64,000 nucleotides of DNA from Limnomonas spitsbergensis (lineage: Eukaryota; Chlorophyta; Chlorophyceae; Chlamydomonadales): NCBI GenBank assembly GCA_037349105.1, contig JAYJMM010000106.1, positions 1,116,001 to 1,180,000 of the forward strand, given 5' to 3'. The position numbers and the translations under genes were made by a program. The stretch's first letter is position 1. Each line of letters starts with the position of its first letter. The notes under the pieces are model-generated. The model did no database searches, had not been told where the DNA came from, and saw nothing but the letters and a program-made list of their open reading frames with translations. Shown in pieces: positions 1 through 12,599 of the stretch.

Positions 1-280
1 CCACAAGGTCAATTTGGGTTGCAACGCGGCATGTTGCACAAGGAACCCTTGACCAGTCCAACATGCAGATGAATTGTTGTGGACAAGCACTAAAAAGAGC
101 ACTGGAGACAGTGTGTGCTTGTCGCTAACCTCATAGGCACATGCTTTGCTGCACCCGGACTCCTCGGCCAGGACATACAGTAGATGCATCGTCCCCGAGA
201 TGCCTCTTCTCAGGATAATGCTGAAAGCCATGCTGCATCTTGAAAGCGCATCTCAAGCACTACACTGGTGCATTATGATT

Positions 281-440
281 GAACTATATACCGCGTCTCT
301 TGCTGATCACTACATCGACGCATGCTTTATCACAGGCTCAAGGATCTGTCCTAGAAATGTACACAGCGCACAGCAGGAGATATGTCCTGATCATGCGGGC
401 ACTCGTCCTGTTTCATCTGGATCGGACCTGCCGTGGATCC
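281..440 (+). pseudogene. Decayed copy of methyltransferase intron 2/exon 3 junction
   Basis: This stretch resembles 20150–20250, the end of intron 2 and the start of exon 3 of the methyltransferase gene lying 20 kb away. Both carry 'tgctttat.acaggc' followed by 'caaggatctgtcctaga', so the polypyrimidine/AG acceptor and the first six codons of the exon (before SAM motif I) are recognisable. Similarity fades after about 360, although 'gggcactcgtcctg' near 398 still echoes the glycine-rich motif DNA. No open frame continues. It is read as a dispersed partial duplicate, not an expressed exon. Confidence 0.6.
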
Positions 441-520
441 TCTGTCTACCCAGCCCCAGCCAACCGCGCCACTGTGGAGTGCTCTCCAGGTGGCTGATTA
501 TCACTCTGACGGGTACGTGA

Positions 521-1186
521 TCTGATTAGAGGCAGAGTAGAGACGCTGAGCTATGGCAGTTTGGTGGATGCTCTGAACCACCCATGCAGCCAGACCATGT
601 ATGGCTGCATGCATGGCTGCATCATCATTGCGTTCTTGCATGCATGCTTGCACGCCATGCTGCTGTTCTGCCTGACGACCTTAGCCCTTAGCTGGGCAAT
701 TCTGTGGAACTCTGCTGATTGGGCCGCAAATGACGCTGTACTGGTAGTATTCTAGGGCGAGCTGCGCCAGAAGCACTGCGCAGATATGAAGACCTTTATT
801 CCTTCTTCCGCATCGCACTGTCAGGCCCTTTGAAAATATGCTGCTAGGTAGAAGCATTGTCGCTGGAACAAAAGAACATGACGTTGAACCTCAACCTTCA
901 AGTTTGGCGGGACACTTTAAAATCCTCCATTATCTTGTCTCGGGGGGTCTCGGTCCACCTGAAAAAAATAGCAAGTGTGTGCATCAGATCATGAACGTAA
1001 TCGCCGCAAGGCCATGAGGCCCTGTCTATTTATTCAGGGCTACTGGTAGCAATAAATCGTGGCAAAACATGTTCAGGGGATAAATCTTCCCAGCCCCCCC
1101 AAATGAAATATTACAGGCATCAGAGGAGGAAGAAACTTTGGAGCAGAGAGGGCGCCATTCTGGACCAGTAGTGATATTAAAATGCG
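521..1186. other. Intergenic, no gene seen
   Basis: Only short chance frames. No domain, repeat array or RNA gene was recognised; 'tgcatg' is frequent near 590–660 without a regular period. Confidence 0.5.
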
Positions 1187-1290
1187 CACTACCTTTGGCT
1201 GGCCTACCAGGGAGACGCTATTGGGGCGTGAAGGTTCAGGAAACAGCGCAGCTTGGGGCCGGGGCCCCATCCGCGCTGTTAACATGTATA
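1187..1290 (+). repeat. Dispersed repeat B, divergent copy
   Basis: Diverged member of a roughly 90-bp family also found at 24466–24560, 26388–26480 and 55306–55395. Shared words are 'ggcgtgA.rgtt.aggaa', 'gcgcagc.tggg' and 'ccatccgcgc.gtta'. The other copies begin with a gaaa-rich run and 'gctacgcc'; here the head is altered. It may be a SINE-like element, but no clear A or B box was found. Confidence 0.5.
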
Positions 1291-1800
1291 TGCCCATTGC
1301 CCAGTCAATCAATGATTATAAAACTCCAGACCAATAAAGCCATACTTCTGTGACGTGATGATTATCCGATACCCTGAATGTGAAACCCCAAACTAGTGCA
1401 GATGTGGCCTGTTTGTGTCCGGGTGGGACTGTTTCAATGTGGCCATGTTACTGACTCCATCACCTTAAGCGGAAAAATTGTGTTTTTTAATCAATGGACT
1501 TCTGTACTAGTCTCAGGCTGCCCATGTCACTGTTCCAATATTTGGGTACGGGTATGCAAGTAAGCAAACACGTTGCACGTTGGGACTCCTTATGTCAGCT
1601 TCTCCAAACCGTTATGTCCGTGACTCGATGGATCCAAGGTTGACGCACATCTCTCTACCCCTCTGCACCTGCCGCCCTTTTCTACCATCAAGCAGGACTG
1701 AAGTACCAGAAAGAAGGATCTGAAAAAGCCGTGCCCTTGCATGTGTATCTGAGCGTGGGGATTCAGAAACAAAATGCAGCATAGACGTAATCACAGCAAT
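1291..1800. other. Intergenic, no gene seen
   Basis: No supported coding or RNA feature. Frames here lack conserved motifs and splice context. Confidence 0.45.
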
Positions 1801-2200
1801 ATGTGTGCACACTTCCTGTCTGCTTCCAGTGCCCTAGCGTGAAGGAGAGGCTTGGGGAGAGAGGTTGGGCAGGCCCCCCGGAGGGCGCCAAAGACTTTCA
1901 CCAGTTGAACCGGGGCAGACTTGGATGGGCGGCGCTGACTTTTGTTGAGTACGTTGTACGCTTTTTTGAGGCCTAGATTTGTTACTTTTCTTGGCCTTCT
2001 TGGGGAATAGCCTTGAAAGGGGCAAAGATACTTTGGGCTGCCTTTTCCTTTTCGGGGGGGTATTTCTTCTCCTTTGTGTTTTTCTCCTTCTTTCTCTCTT
2101 ACCTTCAGTTTATTTTCTTCCAACAGGACATTTGGGCGCCCACGCGGCCGAGCCTTTTTAGCAGGGCCCAGAGGTGTACAATGCCATTCACTTCATGCAG
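1801..2200 (+). mobile_element. LINE 3' fragment, C-terminal coding end plus 3' tail
   Basis: The plus strand reads a short LINE C-terminus beginning near 1820 (CFQCPSVKERLGERGWAG and on), matching the end of the zinc-finger ORF of the LINE copies on the minus strand near 4.1–4.3 and 27.7–27.9 kb, and stops at the tag near 1977. A T-rich 3' UTR follows, then the family's terminal motif ('gcggccgagcctttttagcagggcccagaggtgta', given here only in part) near 2140–2182. The reverse transcriptase part is absent, so this is a 5'-truncated insertion. Confidence 0.7.
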
Positions 2201-2900
2201 TGCCACGCCCCCTTACACCTTACCCCTGGCCCGTCTGATATCACCTCCCTCACTCCCCACTCCTCACTCCTGCTTCAATAACCTCCCCTTAGGTTCACAC
2301 CTTCCGCCACGGACAGCCTTGATGGCGGGAGCGCGTTGGAGGCCTTCGGGATCAGCCTGATAGCGGGAGAGCTGCTAACTCAAGTGAGAAACCAGCACAT
2401 AAATGGAACCGACCACCCGATGAAAACCTTGAATCAGATTTCCTTGTTTCCCACTCATCCTTAGATTTTTAAGGCGCCTCCACCTGCCCCCTGACACTGA
2501 AGTCCCTCACCGGCTGCGCACCCTAAAAGGCTGTGACACCCAACTGGCTCTTAACCCTAGTATGAAATCAAAGCGCTGGTCCAGGACATCAACAGAGATG
2601 GTGGTGGTGTGGATGTGGCCCTGGCCCAAGCTACCCGGTTCCAGAGACTCGCTAGCCACTCCTGGGGCACATCTGCCCTTCCTCCTTTCTGCTGATCCAC
2701 TGGCATCCATCGGTCCCATGGTAGTATAATGCGGCTGGATATGGCACACAGATTAGCCGGACATGACACCGGGTTAAACGGATTAAACTATCAACGTAGC
2801 ACACTAGGGCGTGATATACTCGTTTGGCACAGGTGAAGACGGATTGTGCTACTGATGTTGGTTCCTGCACTTCGAGGTCCATTCTGCGTTTTACTCTTGT
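2201..2900. other. Intergenic, no gene seen
   Basis: CT-rich then mixed sequence with no supported feature. Confidence 0.45.
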
Positions 2901-2904
2901 GCGC

Positions 2905-3260
2905 CTTGATGGCATTCAATAAACTGTCAAAATCTGATGTCCAACTGAAAAGCCTTTGAATGCTTGGCCCAAACCCTGCACCCTGAACCGTTTTCTCATT
3001 GATGGCATTCACGGGGCCGTCAACCTCAAGTCAATCGGATGTCCAACTGAAAAGCCGCCGATTGCTTGGCCCTAACCCTGCACCCTGAACATTTCTTTTC
3101 ATTGGCTTTCAACGGGCTGTCAATCTCAAGTCAATCTGAAAATCGTCCAATTTCTTAACCCTCACCCACACGAAACCTCTCTTTTCATGGATGGCAGTCA
3201 ATGAGCTGTCGAAGTCTCAAGTCCATCTGAAACTTCCGTGTTGCTTGTTGTAGGCCCCAG
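2905..3260. repeat. Degenerate ~90–100 bp tandem repeat, four units
   Basis: Units start near 2909, 3001, 3103 and 3190. Shared words are 'gatggcattca', 'ctgtcaa', 'gatgtccaactgaaaagcc', 'tgcttggccc' and 'accctgcaccctgaac'. Period varies from about 87 to 102 bp and the last units are strongly decayed. No coding sense. Confidence 0.7.
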
Positions 3261-3304
3261 CCCGGCCCCGCAAGCTCCTCAGCTGGCTTGACAAAAAATA
3301 CCCA

Positions 3305-3375
3305 GATGGACAGTTGGGCGACCACGCAGCCAAGCCTTTTCTAGCAGGGCCCAGAGGTCTCATGCCATTGACAGA
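3305..3375 (+). mobile_element. Solo LINE 3' tail
   Basis: Contains 'gggcgaccacgcagccaag', 'cagggcccagaggt' and 'atgccattgac', the terminal motif of the LINE family, without any upstream coding part. Confidence 0.55.
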
Positions 3376-3837
3376 TAATACCCAGAGCCGCTGGGATGCG
3401 GGCAGACCTCGCTCTCAATGCTGGCTTGCCAGATGATAGCTGGAGCTGAAGGGATGAGAGCAGACCCTGCTCCTAATGGTCATGGTCATGGTCTCCTGGT
3501 GCAGCCTGATGTCTCAATGCTGGTTTGATGGTCTCTCGATGTAGCGGTGATGATCTAGTGATGTGCACATCCGGTGACGATCTAGATAGAAAGTACGCAA
3601 ATTCAGTGATGTGTTTATCCGTCATATCCAGCCTGTGAAAGCTGAGGGGCAGTGTGTGGCAGACCACGCTCCCAACAGGCACCGATAATGACCTAGCAAT
3701 TTGCCAGCCAGCCACGTCTAGCTTGATTCAAAAACCTGATGTCTCAAGTCTCAAAGCGCACCCAAGGGTCTTCACCCCAGTGTCAGAATGTTGATGCCTA
3801 TTATCTGAAAATCCAGGGCATCACATGTTGACACCTC
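3376..3837. other. Intergenic, no gene seen
   Basis: Loose internal repetition ('gatggtctc', 'gatctag'), no gene. Confidence 0.4.
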
Positions 3838-6290
3838 CCGTAAGGGTCAATGACATAACACCTTTGGTCCCTGCTCAAAAGACCCAAAAGGCTTGGCCGC
3901 GTGGGTGCCAGACTGTCTCGTTGGTAGAAATTAAACTTAAGTTAAGAGGGAAAGAAGAAGAAGAACATAAAGGAAAGAATTACCCCCCCCCTCAAAGGAA
4001 AGGGTAGTCCGAAGAAAACCTTGCCCTTCTCAAGCCTATTCCCCAAGAAGGCAAAAAATCAAATAGGCCACAACAAAGCGAACGACGTCCCCAACAAAAG
4101 TCAGAGCCTCCCATTCAAGCCTGCCCTGGTACAACTGCTGAAAGCCTGTGGCACCTTCCCTGTGGGGCCTGCCCAACATCTCTCCCTAAGCCTCTCCTTC
4201 ACGCTAGGGCGCAGGAAGCAGACATGCAGCGCATCCTCCACATGCTCGCCATCTCCCCTTGCCCAACACCGTTGGCAGCACCGGCAGTCGCGCTGCTGAC
4301 TGCTTCGCTGTACTCGAGTGTCAGCTGTGCTGACGGCGCTGAGCCGCAGCCTTAAGTTTGTGCGCACGCAAGCACACTCCCTTCGACTGGTGCGGCCCCT
4401 GGCCTGCGCCAGCACGGCGCCCGCCGTAGACTGAAACCAGGTGCGGTCGGCCACCGTAGACCGATGTTCAGTGGCAGGATCTCTGGGGTCCCCTCTGCCA
4501 GCTGCATCCAGCTGCGCCCGCTCATATGCTGCATCAACTAGCGCTAGCACCTCTGGGACAGGTAGCGGCTGTAGGTCAGTCGCTGTCTGACGCAGTTTGG
4601 GGGCGGCTGATCCCAGCTCCAGCTCCTCCAAAGCACCTAGCAATTCTCTGCACCAATTGCGCCCTCCGTTGCTTGTCTGACAGCGAGCTCCATGTCGGCC
4701 GCCATGGCTGCGGACATGAGTGGGCTGTCTTGCTGTGCTGCTGGTGCGACCACGGCGTTGTAGAAGCGAAGCACATGCTGCCACCAACTTCGCTGTAACG
4801 GCTGGATCTACTCCCTCATGACCCCCCAACTACCTCTGTCCGCTGCCAGTTGAGGGGTCAAGAGGGAGCTGCAGATCCAATCGTTAAGGACGGAGGTAGC
4901 CCTGCAGCATGGCGCAGATGCTGGAGGAAGTTGGACTGCATCTAACTCTTGAGGCAATGCCGCGGCCTGAGGTGATCGGTGGCCCACACCACATCACCGT
5001 AGTTGGCCGCAGGCGCTGCATAGATAGACGCGAAAGGGATGCGTGTAGCCAGATAATGCCTGAGGCGCACCTTGGCGGCCATGCGGCGGACACAATGTGA
5101 CGCGGCAGCCGAAGTCCCCGCTCTTCCTCGCATGGCCTTCCTCATGCTGCCGCTCTGGTGTTGGATGATGCCCAATAACTTAAATTCTTGGACACGCTTC
5201 AGCGCTATCCTATCGGGGCCGTACACGCAAGGATGGGCTGATTGCCGGCGCTGCGCTGCTAAGCGGCCGCCAAACTCCGATATCTCAGTCCTGCTGACGT
5301 TGACCTGGAGCTGTTTGACCGCCCCATATTCATGCAGGGCATCTAGCATGCGTTGAAGCCCTGCCGGGCTGCTGGCTAGCAGGGAGAAATAAATCATCAG
5401 CATAAGAGGCACCTAAGTCTTTGCCCCGTCCCCAGCAGAATGCCCTCTGCTGAGCACTGGGCTGCGATCTTGCCCGGCAGATCCTTGATATAGAGACTGA
5501 AGAGGAGGGGGCTGAGTGGGCAGCCCTGCTTGATACCTCGGGTGCAAGGCACAGGGTCAGTGTTTTTATGGCCGTCTATGAGCGTGCAGACTGCACCTTT
5601 GTAGAGCGCTTGCACAGCTCGTAACATGCATGCAAGCATGTGAAGCCGCTCAGACAGGTGCTGCCATAGTTGCTCCTGTGGCACACAGTCATAGACCTTG
5701 CCACCTTGGTGAAATCCACAAAGGCCACATGCAGTTTGCCACGGCCTGCAGCTGCCCGTTGCGCATGGACTGCATGCCTCAAGAGAAGAGCAGCCTGGAG
5801 CGTGCTACAGCGCTGCTGAAAGCTGAACTGTTCAGGAGGGATGTGCTCATGGAAGCGTGCCCACTGATCAGCAACGGCGGTCAGCATGCTAGCATACAGC
5901 CGGTACAGCACGCTCGTGATGGCAATGGGCCGGGGTCAAGGGGGTCGCCCTTCTTGTAGATCGGCTGAATTCTGACAGGCTGCCATGCATTTGGCATTCC
6001 CCCCCGCACCGCCATCGAAGTCGTCCACTTTTGTAGCATGTCCCTGATGACATGCCGCTGCTCCCCATCGGAGGTGTCGTCTACCACGGCCAGCTTGATG
6101 AAAGGAGCTGCCATACCATCCAGGCCCGCCGCGGTATGCACGCGCATGCGGGAGAAAGCCCGGTCAAAGCAAGAGGCTAGCTGATCGGCAGACACGCCCA
6201 TGTCGTCATGCTGCGTGCTGACAGGGGACAGATTGGGCTTTGGCGCCGTGGGAGAGTTACAGGACATTACACCTCTTGTTAGGGTGACAT
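3838..6290 (-). mobile_element. Decayed non-LTR retrotransposon (LINE) with reverse transcriptase
   Basis: Reading from 6267 down on the minus strand, the frames give the N-terminal RT motif (AWQPVRIQPIYKKGDP), a palm motif A region (LHVAFVDFTKV), the QG/SP motif (GIKQGCPLSPLLFSLYI) and a YADD box encoded near 5400. The box lies in a different frame from the following thumb-region sequence. The downstream frame (4829–4101) ends in a CCHC-type knuckle (CRCC... with EDALHVCF), as in RVT-associated zinc fingers of LINEs. The 3' terminal motif is at 3838–3905. At least three frameshifts split the ORF and no endonuclease is seen, so the copy is 5'-truncated and dead. Confidence 0.85.
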
Positions 6291-7534
6291 GTCAGACTAG
6301 AAGTGTTATGGCCTGGCCTACGGCTGCAACCCAGCTGCAACCCAGTAAGCTGTACCGGTATGCTGAAGGTTAAAAAGAAAGTGCTAGGGTTCAGGGATTG
6401 GTGCAAGCCCATAACCCTGACCATCCGATGCGCATCACAAGAATGACCTCGGCGTGGCTTAGGCCCCAGGCTGAAATAGTATAATAACGTGGAGCCCATC
6501 TAACCCCTCAACATGTCGATTGTTGACAGACATGCAACTATTTTGTATGCGTGTTTCACCTGATATTCAGCTGTAATAAGGCCTGCAGTCGCAGGGGCAT
6601 GGTTCAGCAAAGTGTGCTGCTGGGGCCACCGGCCTTGGCCAGACAGGGTTAAGTCTCCATCCGCTCCATGGTAGCTTCCCAGTGGATTGCCGATGGTGGC
6701 TTAGTTAACAGTTCCTGCGCATCCATGCGAATGCGCCTGTGTGGGGGAAGCATCACTCAGTAGAGCATGCATGGGGCGATGTCTGTCTTAAAGATCGAGC
6801 TGCATGCATGCCTTCCGCTTTGTGTACTGTGCTGCTTATCAGATCGCTGTCATGACATAGCAACCGTCTGCCGCCTGCTGAATCCCACCTGCGTTGACAA
6901 GGTGTCATCCTAGGGCTTTGAGGTGAGCGCACTGAAAGGCACCACCAGCAGTTTGTCGTAGGAGCTTTACACGACAGTAAATTCCCACGCACGCTTTCCG
7001 CTTTCCTGAGTCAAAATCAGTCGATATGCAAGTGTCGGGTGATCGGCCGCAAGGTTCTTATTGCGGACCTTCCCTTGCTCGCTCCTTTACCAGCTCGCTC
7101 ACGAGTCACCCTTCGCTACGTGGATGGATCGCCGTACCTATCAAGTACCGACGCCGCAAGCGGAAATAAATAGCTGGAACCCGGTGGCTGGAATTGGGAA
7201 CCTGGCGAGAACCCGGTGGCGAGCGTTGGTGGCGAGAACCCAACCAATGGCTGATGCATGGTGCACGGGTGGGTACAATTCATGCACGGGTGGGGAAACC
7301 CTGCTCTTACCATTGCTGTCGACGATTCCACCGTTGATGATGACTGAGAGCTTCGGCCAACAAACCATCAGGTGCCGATTCTGTTCACTGGTGAACTGAT
7401 AAACTCACCAGTGAAAAACTCATACTTGTAATTTGTAAAACCCCACAACAAAATTAGTTTTTGCCTGGGCAGTAATCACAGATTTTACACATTTGCATCA
7501 GTCATTACTTTGCTTTCCAGTTGCAAGAAACATC
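6291..7534. other. Upstream region of the Clp_N-like gene, no gene seen
   Basis: No conserved frame. Around 7165–7295 there is short local repetition ('gaacccggtggc', 'cacgggtggg'). The promoter of the downstream gene presumably lies in the last few hundred bases, but no convincing TATA box was found. Confidence 0.4.
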
Positions 7535-10500
7535 ATGCTGCGTAGGCCATCTGTTACAGCTACACGAGCTCCAGCAGCAGCACGAGGATCTGCCTTGTCA
7601 TGCAATTACCTGTTTCGGCAGCGTCATCAGCTCACTCCATCAGTCAGATCACCCAGCAGCCTCAGCCAGCAACCCACATCAGGAGGTTGCTTTGGTAGCA
7701 GCAGCATCCCAAACTTGAGGAGCAACTGCAGGTGGGTATGTTGCAGGCTTCAACTTGCCGATACTAGGTACTTCATAGGGTTAACCAAAACAAGGAGCAC
7801 TGGAATTTTGCCCACAAGACGATTTCCCTCTGCCCGTTTTAGAGAGCCAGACTAACAGGAATGAAGTGAGAACAAACCCAAAAACCCCCATACCAAGACA
7901 GGCCAATACTGGTATTGTGATGGTTAACTTAATACCCAGACATTCCATATGTTCACTGTAGAGTTCAACCCCCCTCTCATTAGGGCTTTGTGTAAATCAA
8001 GTTGGCTTGTAAACAATCGCATTGCCCTGCCTACTACTTTGGAGCCAAACCCACATCACAGTTCCCTGCCTGATGACTTGGAGCCAAACCCAGATCCCAT
8101 CTGTGTGCTAGCGAACATCCCAAGTAACGAAAGTAAGAGGCAGGCTGGAAATATCTAGATCAGACATCATTTATCATCCTGGCTAAATGGCTTGCAACCT
8201 TACGTTACCATGAGCAGTAATTACTTGCATACTGTATACCCCTGTGCAGGTCCCAAAGTGTTCGCCCCCTTGCAGTTCTTCGCACCACTCTGTCCCCAGC
8301 TACCGAAAAGTGTCTTCTGGCGGCAAAGTGGTTGGCAGCGGAGCAGGATGGCGGCAGCGGCGAGATGATAGGAGCCTATCACTTGTTCCTAGGACTGATG
8401 GCTAAGAGAAGAGGACAAATCTTCCACGGACTGAAGCTACGTGCTCTTCTGGAGGAGAACGGAATCTCATTTAAGGATGCAAAGCAGGCTCTGCTACCAA
8501 GGCATTCGAGTCTCAAAGGCGCTCAAGTAGGGGAGCTGCCAGGAGCTGCTGCATCAGCCGGATCTGATGATGAGCGTTGGGGATCCGTGTCCGGCCTGGT
8601 TTTTCGGAAGGAAGCAAGGCTCGTGGCCTTCCATGAAGGTTAGTGGAAGGTGGACAGGCCATGATGCCAGCCCAAGCCAGGAAAAAAACGGGCCAGGAAA
8701 TGCATGCCCCAACCATCCATAAAATTCGTGCACAGCACAATGCGAGCAAGGAGGATGATATCTACAAATATACATGCATTATTTTAAATAACGTTCACGT
8801 CCCAAAGGGAGCATAGTACCCCGTTATCTTAATCTACTAGCAGGTGCTGATTAATACAGCCTTCGTTAAAGAGAGCGGACACTGGCATATTACTTCATTA
8901 TAACATTGTCTAATAATATCACCTCGCTTACCAACTAATGTCATTACTTGTGTCAGGGTGTGACATTATCGCGCCAGACCACATCCTTCAGGTTCTGTTG
9001 ATGCTTCCGCTTGAGTATCCCAATCCTGGGAATCGGCCGCTCAACCCCTTGGCCAAAATGTGGCAGGAGATGGGAGGGGTCCCATCCGCTGGCCTGTTTA
9101 CGAAAATCTGTCGTCAGGTCAGTCAATAATTAATGATGAGCTAGATGAGGCAGGCATATCTGTGACTCTGCAGCGCAGTAAAAGCACCAACACCAAACAT
9201 AAATCCCACTTACTTATTGTCCTCGATGTCCCACCTTTGTATCTTTTTATCACTAGTCTGTAGGATAGATAGATCAGTGAATATACTCATCATTGTGTGT
9301 GAATGCGTGCACCTCTAGATAACATGCTAGATGGCCTGCAGAGATTGACAGCATTTTTGCGACTTCACGTGGCACTCCTGTTACTTACAAAATGTCCACT
9401 TTCAGTTCCTGCGTGTAGTGCCAGCAGCTGGCTACCAGCCTTTCAGCCTGGGCAAGGGTTCTCCATCCACGGCTGACAATCCCAGGCACAAGCATCAGGT
9501 CAACGGGCAGCCCCAGCTAACAGCCCAGGGGGAAATCCCATCAGACATCAGTGCTGATCTGGAAACGCTGCTGGCCTTGACTATTCCAGTTATCAACAGC
9601 ATGTCAGCACCTGATCTGATGCAAGTGATGAATATATTTTCAAAACAGCAGCATCTGGGACCCGGTCTGGATGTGGTCAATGCAGTCTATTATCGCTTGA
9701 AATCCCTGCTCGAAAAGGAGAACTTGTCAAGGTTGAGAGTGGATTTGCTGCCTCTGCTTGAAGCTGCTCGTGATGCCTGTACTCCCGGCCCACTTCATTA
9801 CTTTGAAACTGAAAATATGTTGCCTGCTGGGGCCCTGCTGGTGGGCGGCTTTGTTCCGCCTGATCAGATGGGAACTGCCGTCCGCATAATGCTGTGGCAC
9901 CTGCATGGCAACTACAGGCAGCCTGGCAGCGGTGACAAAGCTGCCCTCCTGGTCCCTGATTTAATTAATGGAGCTCAGCATAGTTATCGGTGGACCTCAG
10001 GGCTGGATGCAGATTACACAGATGCAGGCATGCCAGCATACCTGATTGCAGTGAATGCTATCGGACGGCAACAAGGGAGGCATCTGTGCGAAGCTGCCAT
10101 TCGTTGGTTATCTCAAGGAAACGCAGATGTGGAGGTCATAGCCCTCATGGCAAAGTTCTCATCCTCCTTTGCTGAACATGGCATGCTTCAGGATTTGAGG
10201 CGCCTCGTTCTCAAGGAGGCAGACAGGTGTTTTAAAGCGAAGGAGTGCAGTGCAAGGACACCTGTCAGACTTCTTGGAGCTATTGCAGCCTCCTACTTCC
10301 CATCCCCAACCGGCAGACCCAGCAGCCCCGATCCGTTTCTGAATGACCGGGTGAACGGGATCCTGCAGTACATCATAATGCGCGGTTGTTACAGCTTTGG
10401 GCCCTCTGAGATCCTCATGGCTGTGCAAGCATTACAGCAGCTAGGGACCAGCGCTGAGCCTGAGGTGGAACTGCATCAAGGCCTGGCCACACACATGACG

Positions 10501-12349
10501 GCATCAGCGGCCATCATGTCTCAGGACCAGATCCTGTCCCTGCTTCGCACCATCAAGTCTTACCACCGGAGGGAGGACTTCCTTGGGGGGATGATCCAAG
10601 GGGACGTCTTCCTAAACATCATGTTGGGTCGATCCAGCACTTTCTCTGAGGTAGCCAAATGGTTTCTTGAAACAGCCAATTGCTATCCTCATAACGCCCC
10701 TTTTGTTCTTCTTATGGCAGGACAGGCATGCCTGATTGTGTCTATATACTAATGCTTGTGTTGGTCGAAGGGCACCTGACATTTGCATCAAACATGATGT
10801 TTTGCGACAGTTTCAATTTCATTTTGCTCCAGAATATTTAGCCTTGTACTGATCCTTGTATTGTTTGCCAATCTGTCATTTCATTCATCCCATCTATTGC
10901 CCAGGTGCAACAGTCAGCGGCCGCCCGTCTCATTCGGGAACTTGGCTGGCCGCTGTCACCTCCCTGGCTTCTGAAGTGTGCAAGTGTGCTGAAGGAGATC
11001 AGCAACACAAAAGACGTCATTGATATGTTGAATCTCTGGGATGCCGTGTCTGTTCAGCACTCAGATGATGGAGGCAGCAGCCAGCCGACACCTGCTGATA
11101 CTCCCTTAAATGCCACCTTGGGTCACAAGCCTGGTTATTCGCAGCATGCGGCTGGGGATGGAGGAGGCAGCGCTGCCTTTTGCCGAGCTTTCATCGCTGA
11201 GTATTCCAATAGGGAGGCCAGTATTCCATCTGATTTGTCCACCATGCTGTATAGGGTGTTATCCAGCATTGCCTCCCAGATCAATCCTGATGCTGCAGCG
11301 GGACCCTCATCAGCCGCTGTGGACCTTCCAGCAGGCCAAGGCTTCACGCCGCGTCACGCAATGATGACGGTGTGGGGCGCAGCGGTTCTGAGGCTGCAGC
11401 CACCTCAGGGCTGGTTGGCGGCCATGTGGGAGAGGGTGCAAGCAGGTCTCGTGGAGCCAGCTGGAGTCCAGCGCGATGGGTTTCCGGGAGGGCGCCTCCT
11501 GGGTGATGATGAGAGGATGCTGGCCAGCTGGGCCTTTGGAGCTTTGCAGCAGGTGAAGGGTGTGAACGAAACATACCGGTAGAGTATGAACAAGTGTGAT
11601 TCGTATGTTTGTACGTGAATGGTTGAGCTCGCCATATTCGCCAACCTAGGTGCATGGGGACACCAATTTCCAAGTAGATTTTCTCCATCCTCTACTCTTG
11701 ACAGATCTTGGCCTCCTGCAACTCTTGACAGCCTAGTGACTAGACCTTGTTGGTGTGATGGGATTTTCAGGTTTTCCGATCAACTTGTTTTCCCAGTATT
11801 CCGATCGACTAATTTCCCGGTATTCCGTTTTTTTCATTTTTCTTATGATACTGAATACCAGCAGGCAAGTGATGCAAGGTCAGCCCGCCTTGGGGTAAAC
11901 TCCGAGCTATGCTGCCCTATCCCCTTTCCTTTTCTGTCTCGACGGCTCTCCCAGACCATGTCAAGCTTATATTACATATTTACATGACACGTTATTCTAC
12001 CCCTGGTGTCCAGGCTAACCTCCGCGAGAATCTCCTGAAGACCGTGGCCACCCTCTCTATGCCGGGTTCCAGCGTCCAGTCCCTGGCAGCTGCTGTGTGG
12101 GTCCTCGCCCAGGACCCCTCATTCAGCCTCCCAGCCAGGCAGCCCCTGGACCAGCAGTCCCAGCCTCAGGAGGGAGCGGTCCCGTCATGCAGCAGGGAGT
12201 GGCTAGATCAAACGTATGATACTCTGAGCAGCGTGCTGGCAGGCAAAGCTCCCCCCTCAGGAGGAGATGATCTGGGATCTGACACAGCATGCCGCGCAGC
12301 AGCCAGTGCAAGGCTGCTATGCCTAGCTCAGATAGGCTATCAGCGGTAG
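7535..12349 (+). CDS. Predicted plastid protein with Clp_N-like domain, six exons, 1016 aa
   Basis: Exons 7535–7731, 8250–8638, 8957–9117, 9406–10725, 10905–11552 and 12014–12349 join with matching phases (2, 1, 0, 0, 0) to 1016 codons plus TAG. Residues 1–65 are Ser/Arg/Ala-rich with no acidic residue, typical of a chloroplast transit peptide. Residues about 80–150 (LSPATEKCLLAAKW, then IGAYHLFLGL, then LRALLEENGIS) match the helix pattern of a Clp N/R repeat; residues 197–249 (IIAPDHILQVLL) may be the second repeat. Residues 250–1016 are helical, lack recognisable Walker or protease motifs and are unassigned; a helical-repeat RNA-binding or Clp-adaptor role is possible but unproven. Intron 4 uses a GC donor (cag|gcatgc). 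The start is the first ATG of the acid-free leader. Confidence 0.7.
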
Positions 12350-12599
12350 ATCCATTACCAGGCAGGGCCGTATACTACCTGATGGAAAACTGGGGGGCTG
12401 TGGACAGTTGCGTTTCGTTACAAATCAATGATGTGTTTTTGTGCCGGATAATGGGGAATCAGCGCTAGAGTGATTATCATTCCCCCGTTGAGCATGCTGC
12501 CACCCAGGCACACAGGGTTGGCGGCTGATGGGATCCAGTAGAGGGATCCAGCTATGATTCATTTCATGTCGGCGGGTTGAGTTGGAGACTTGAATCGGC

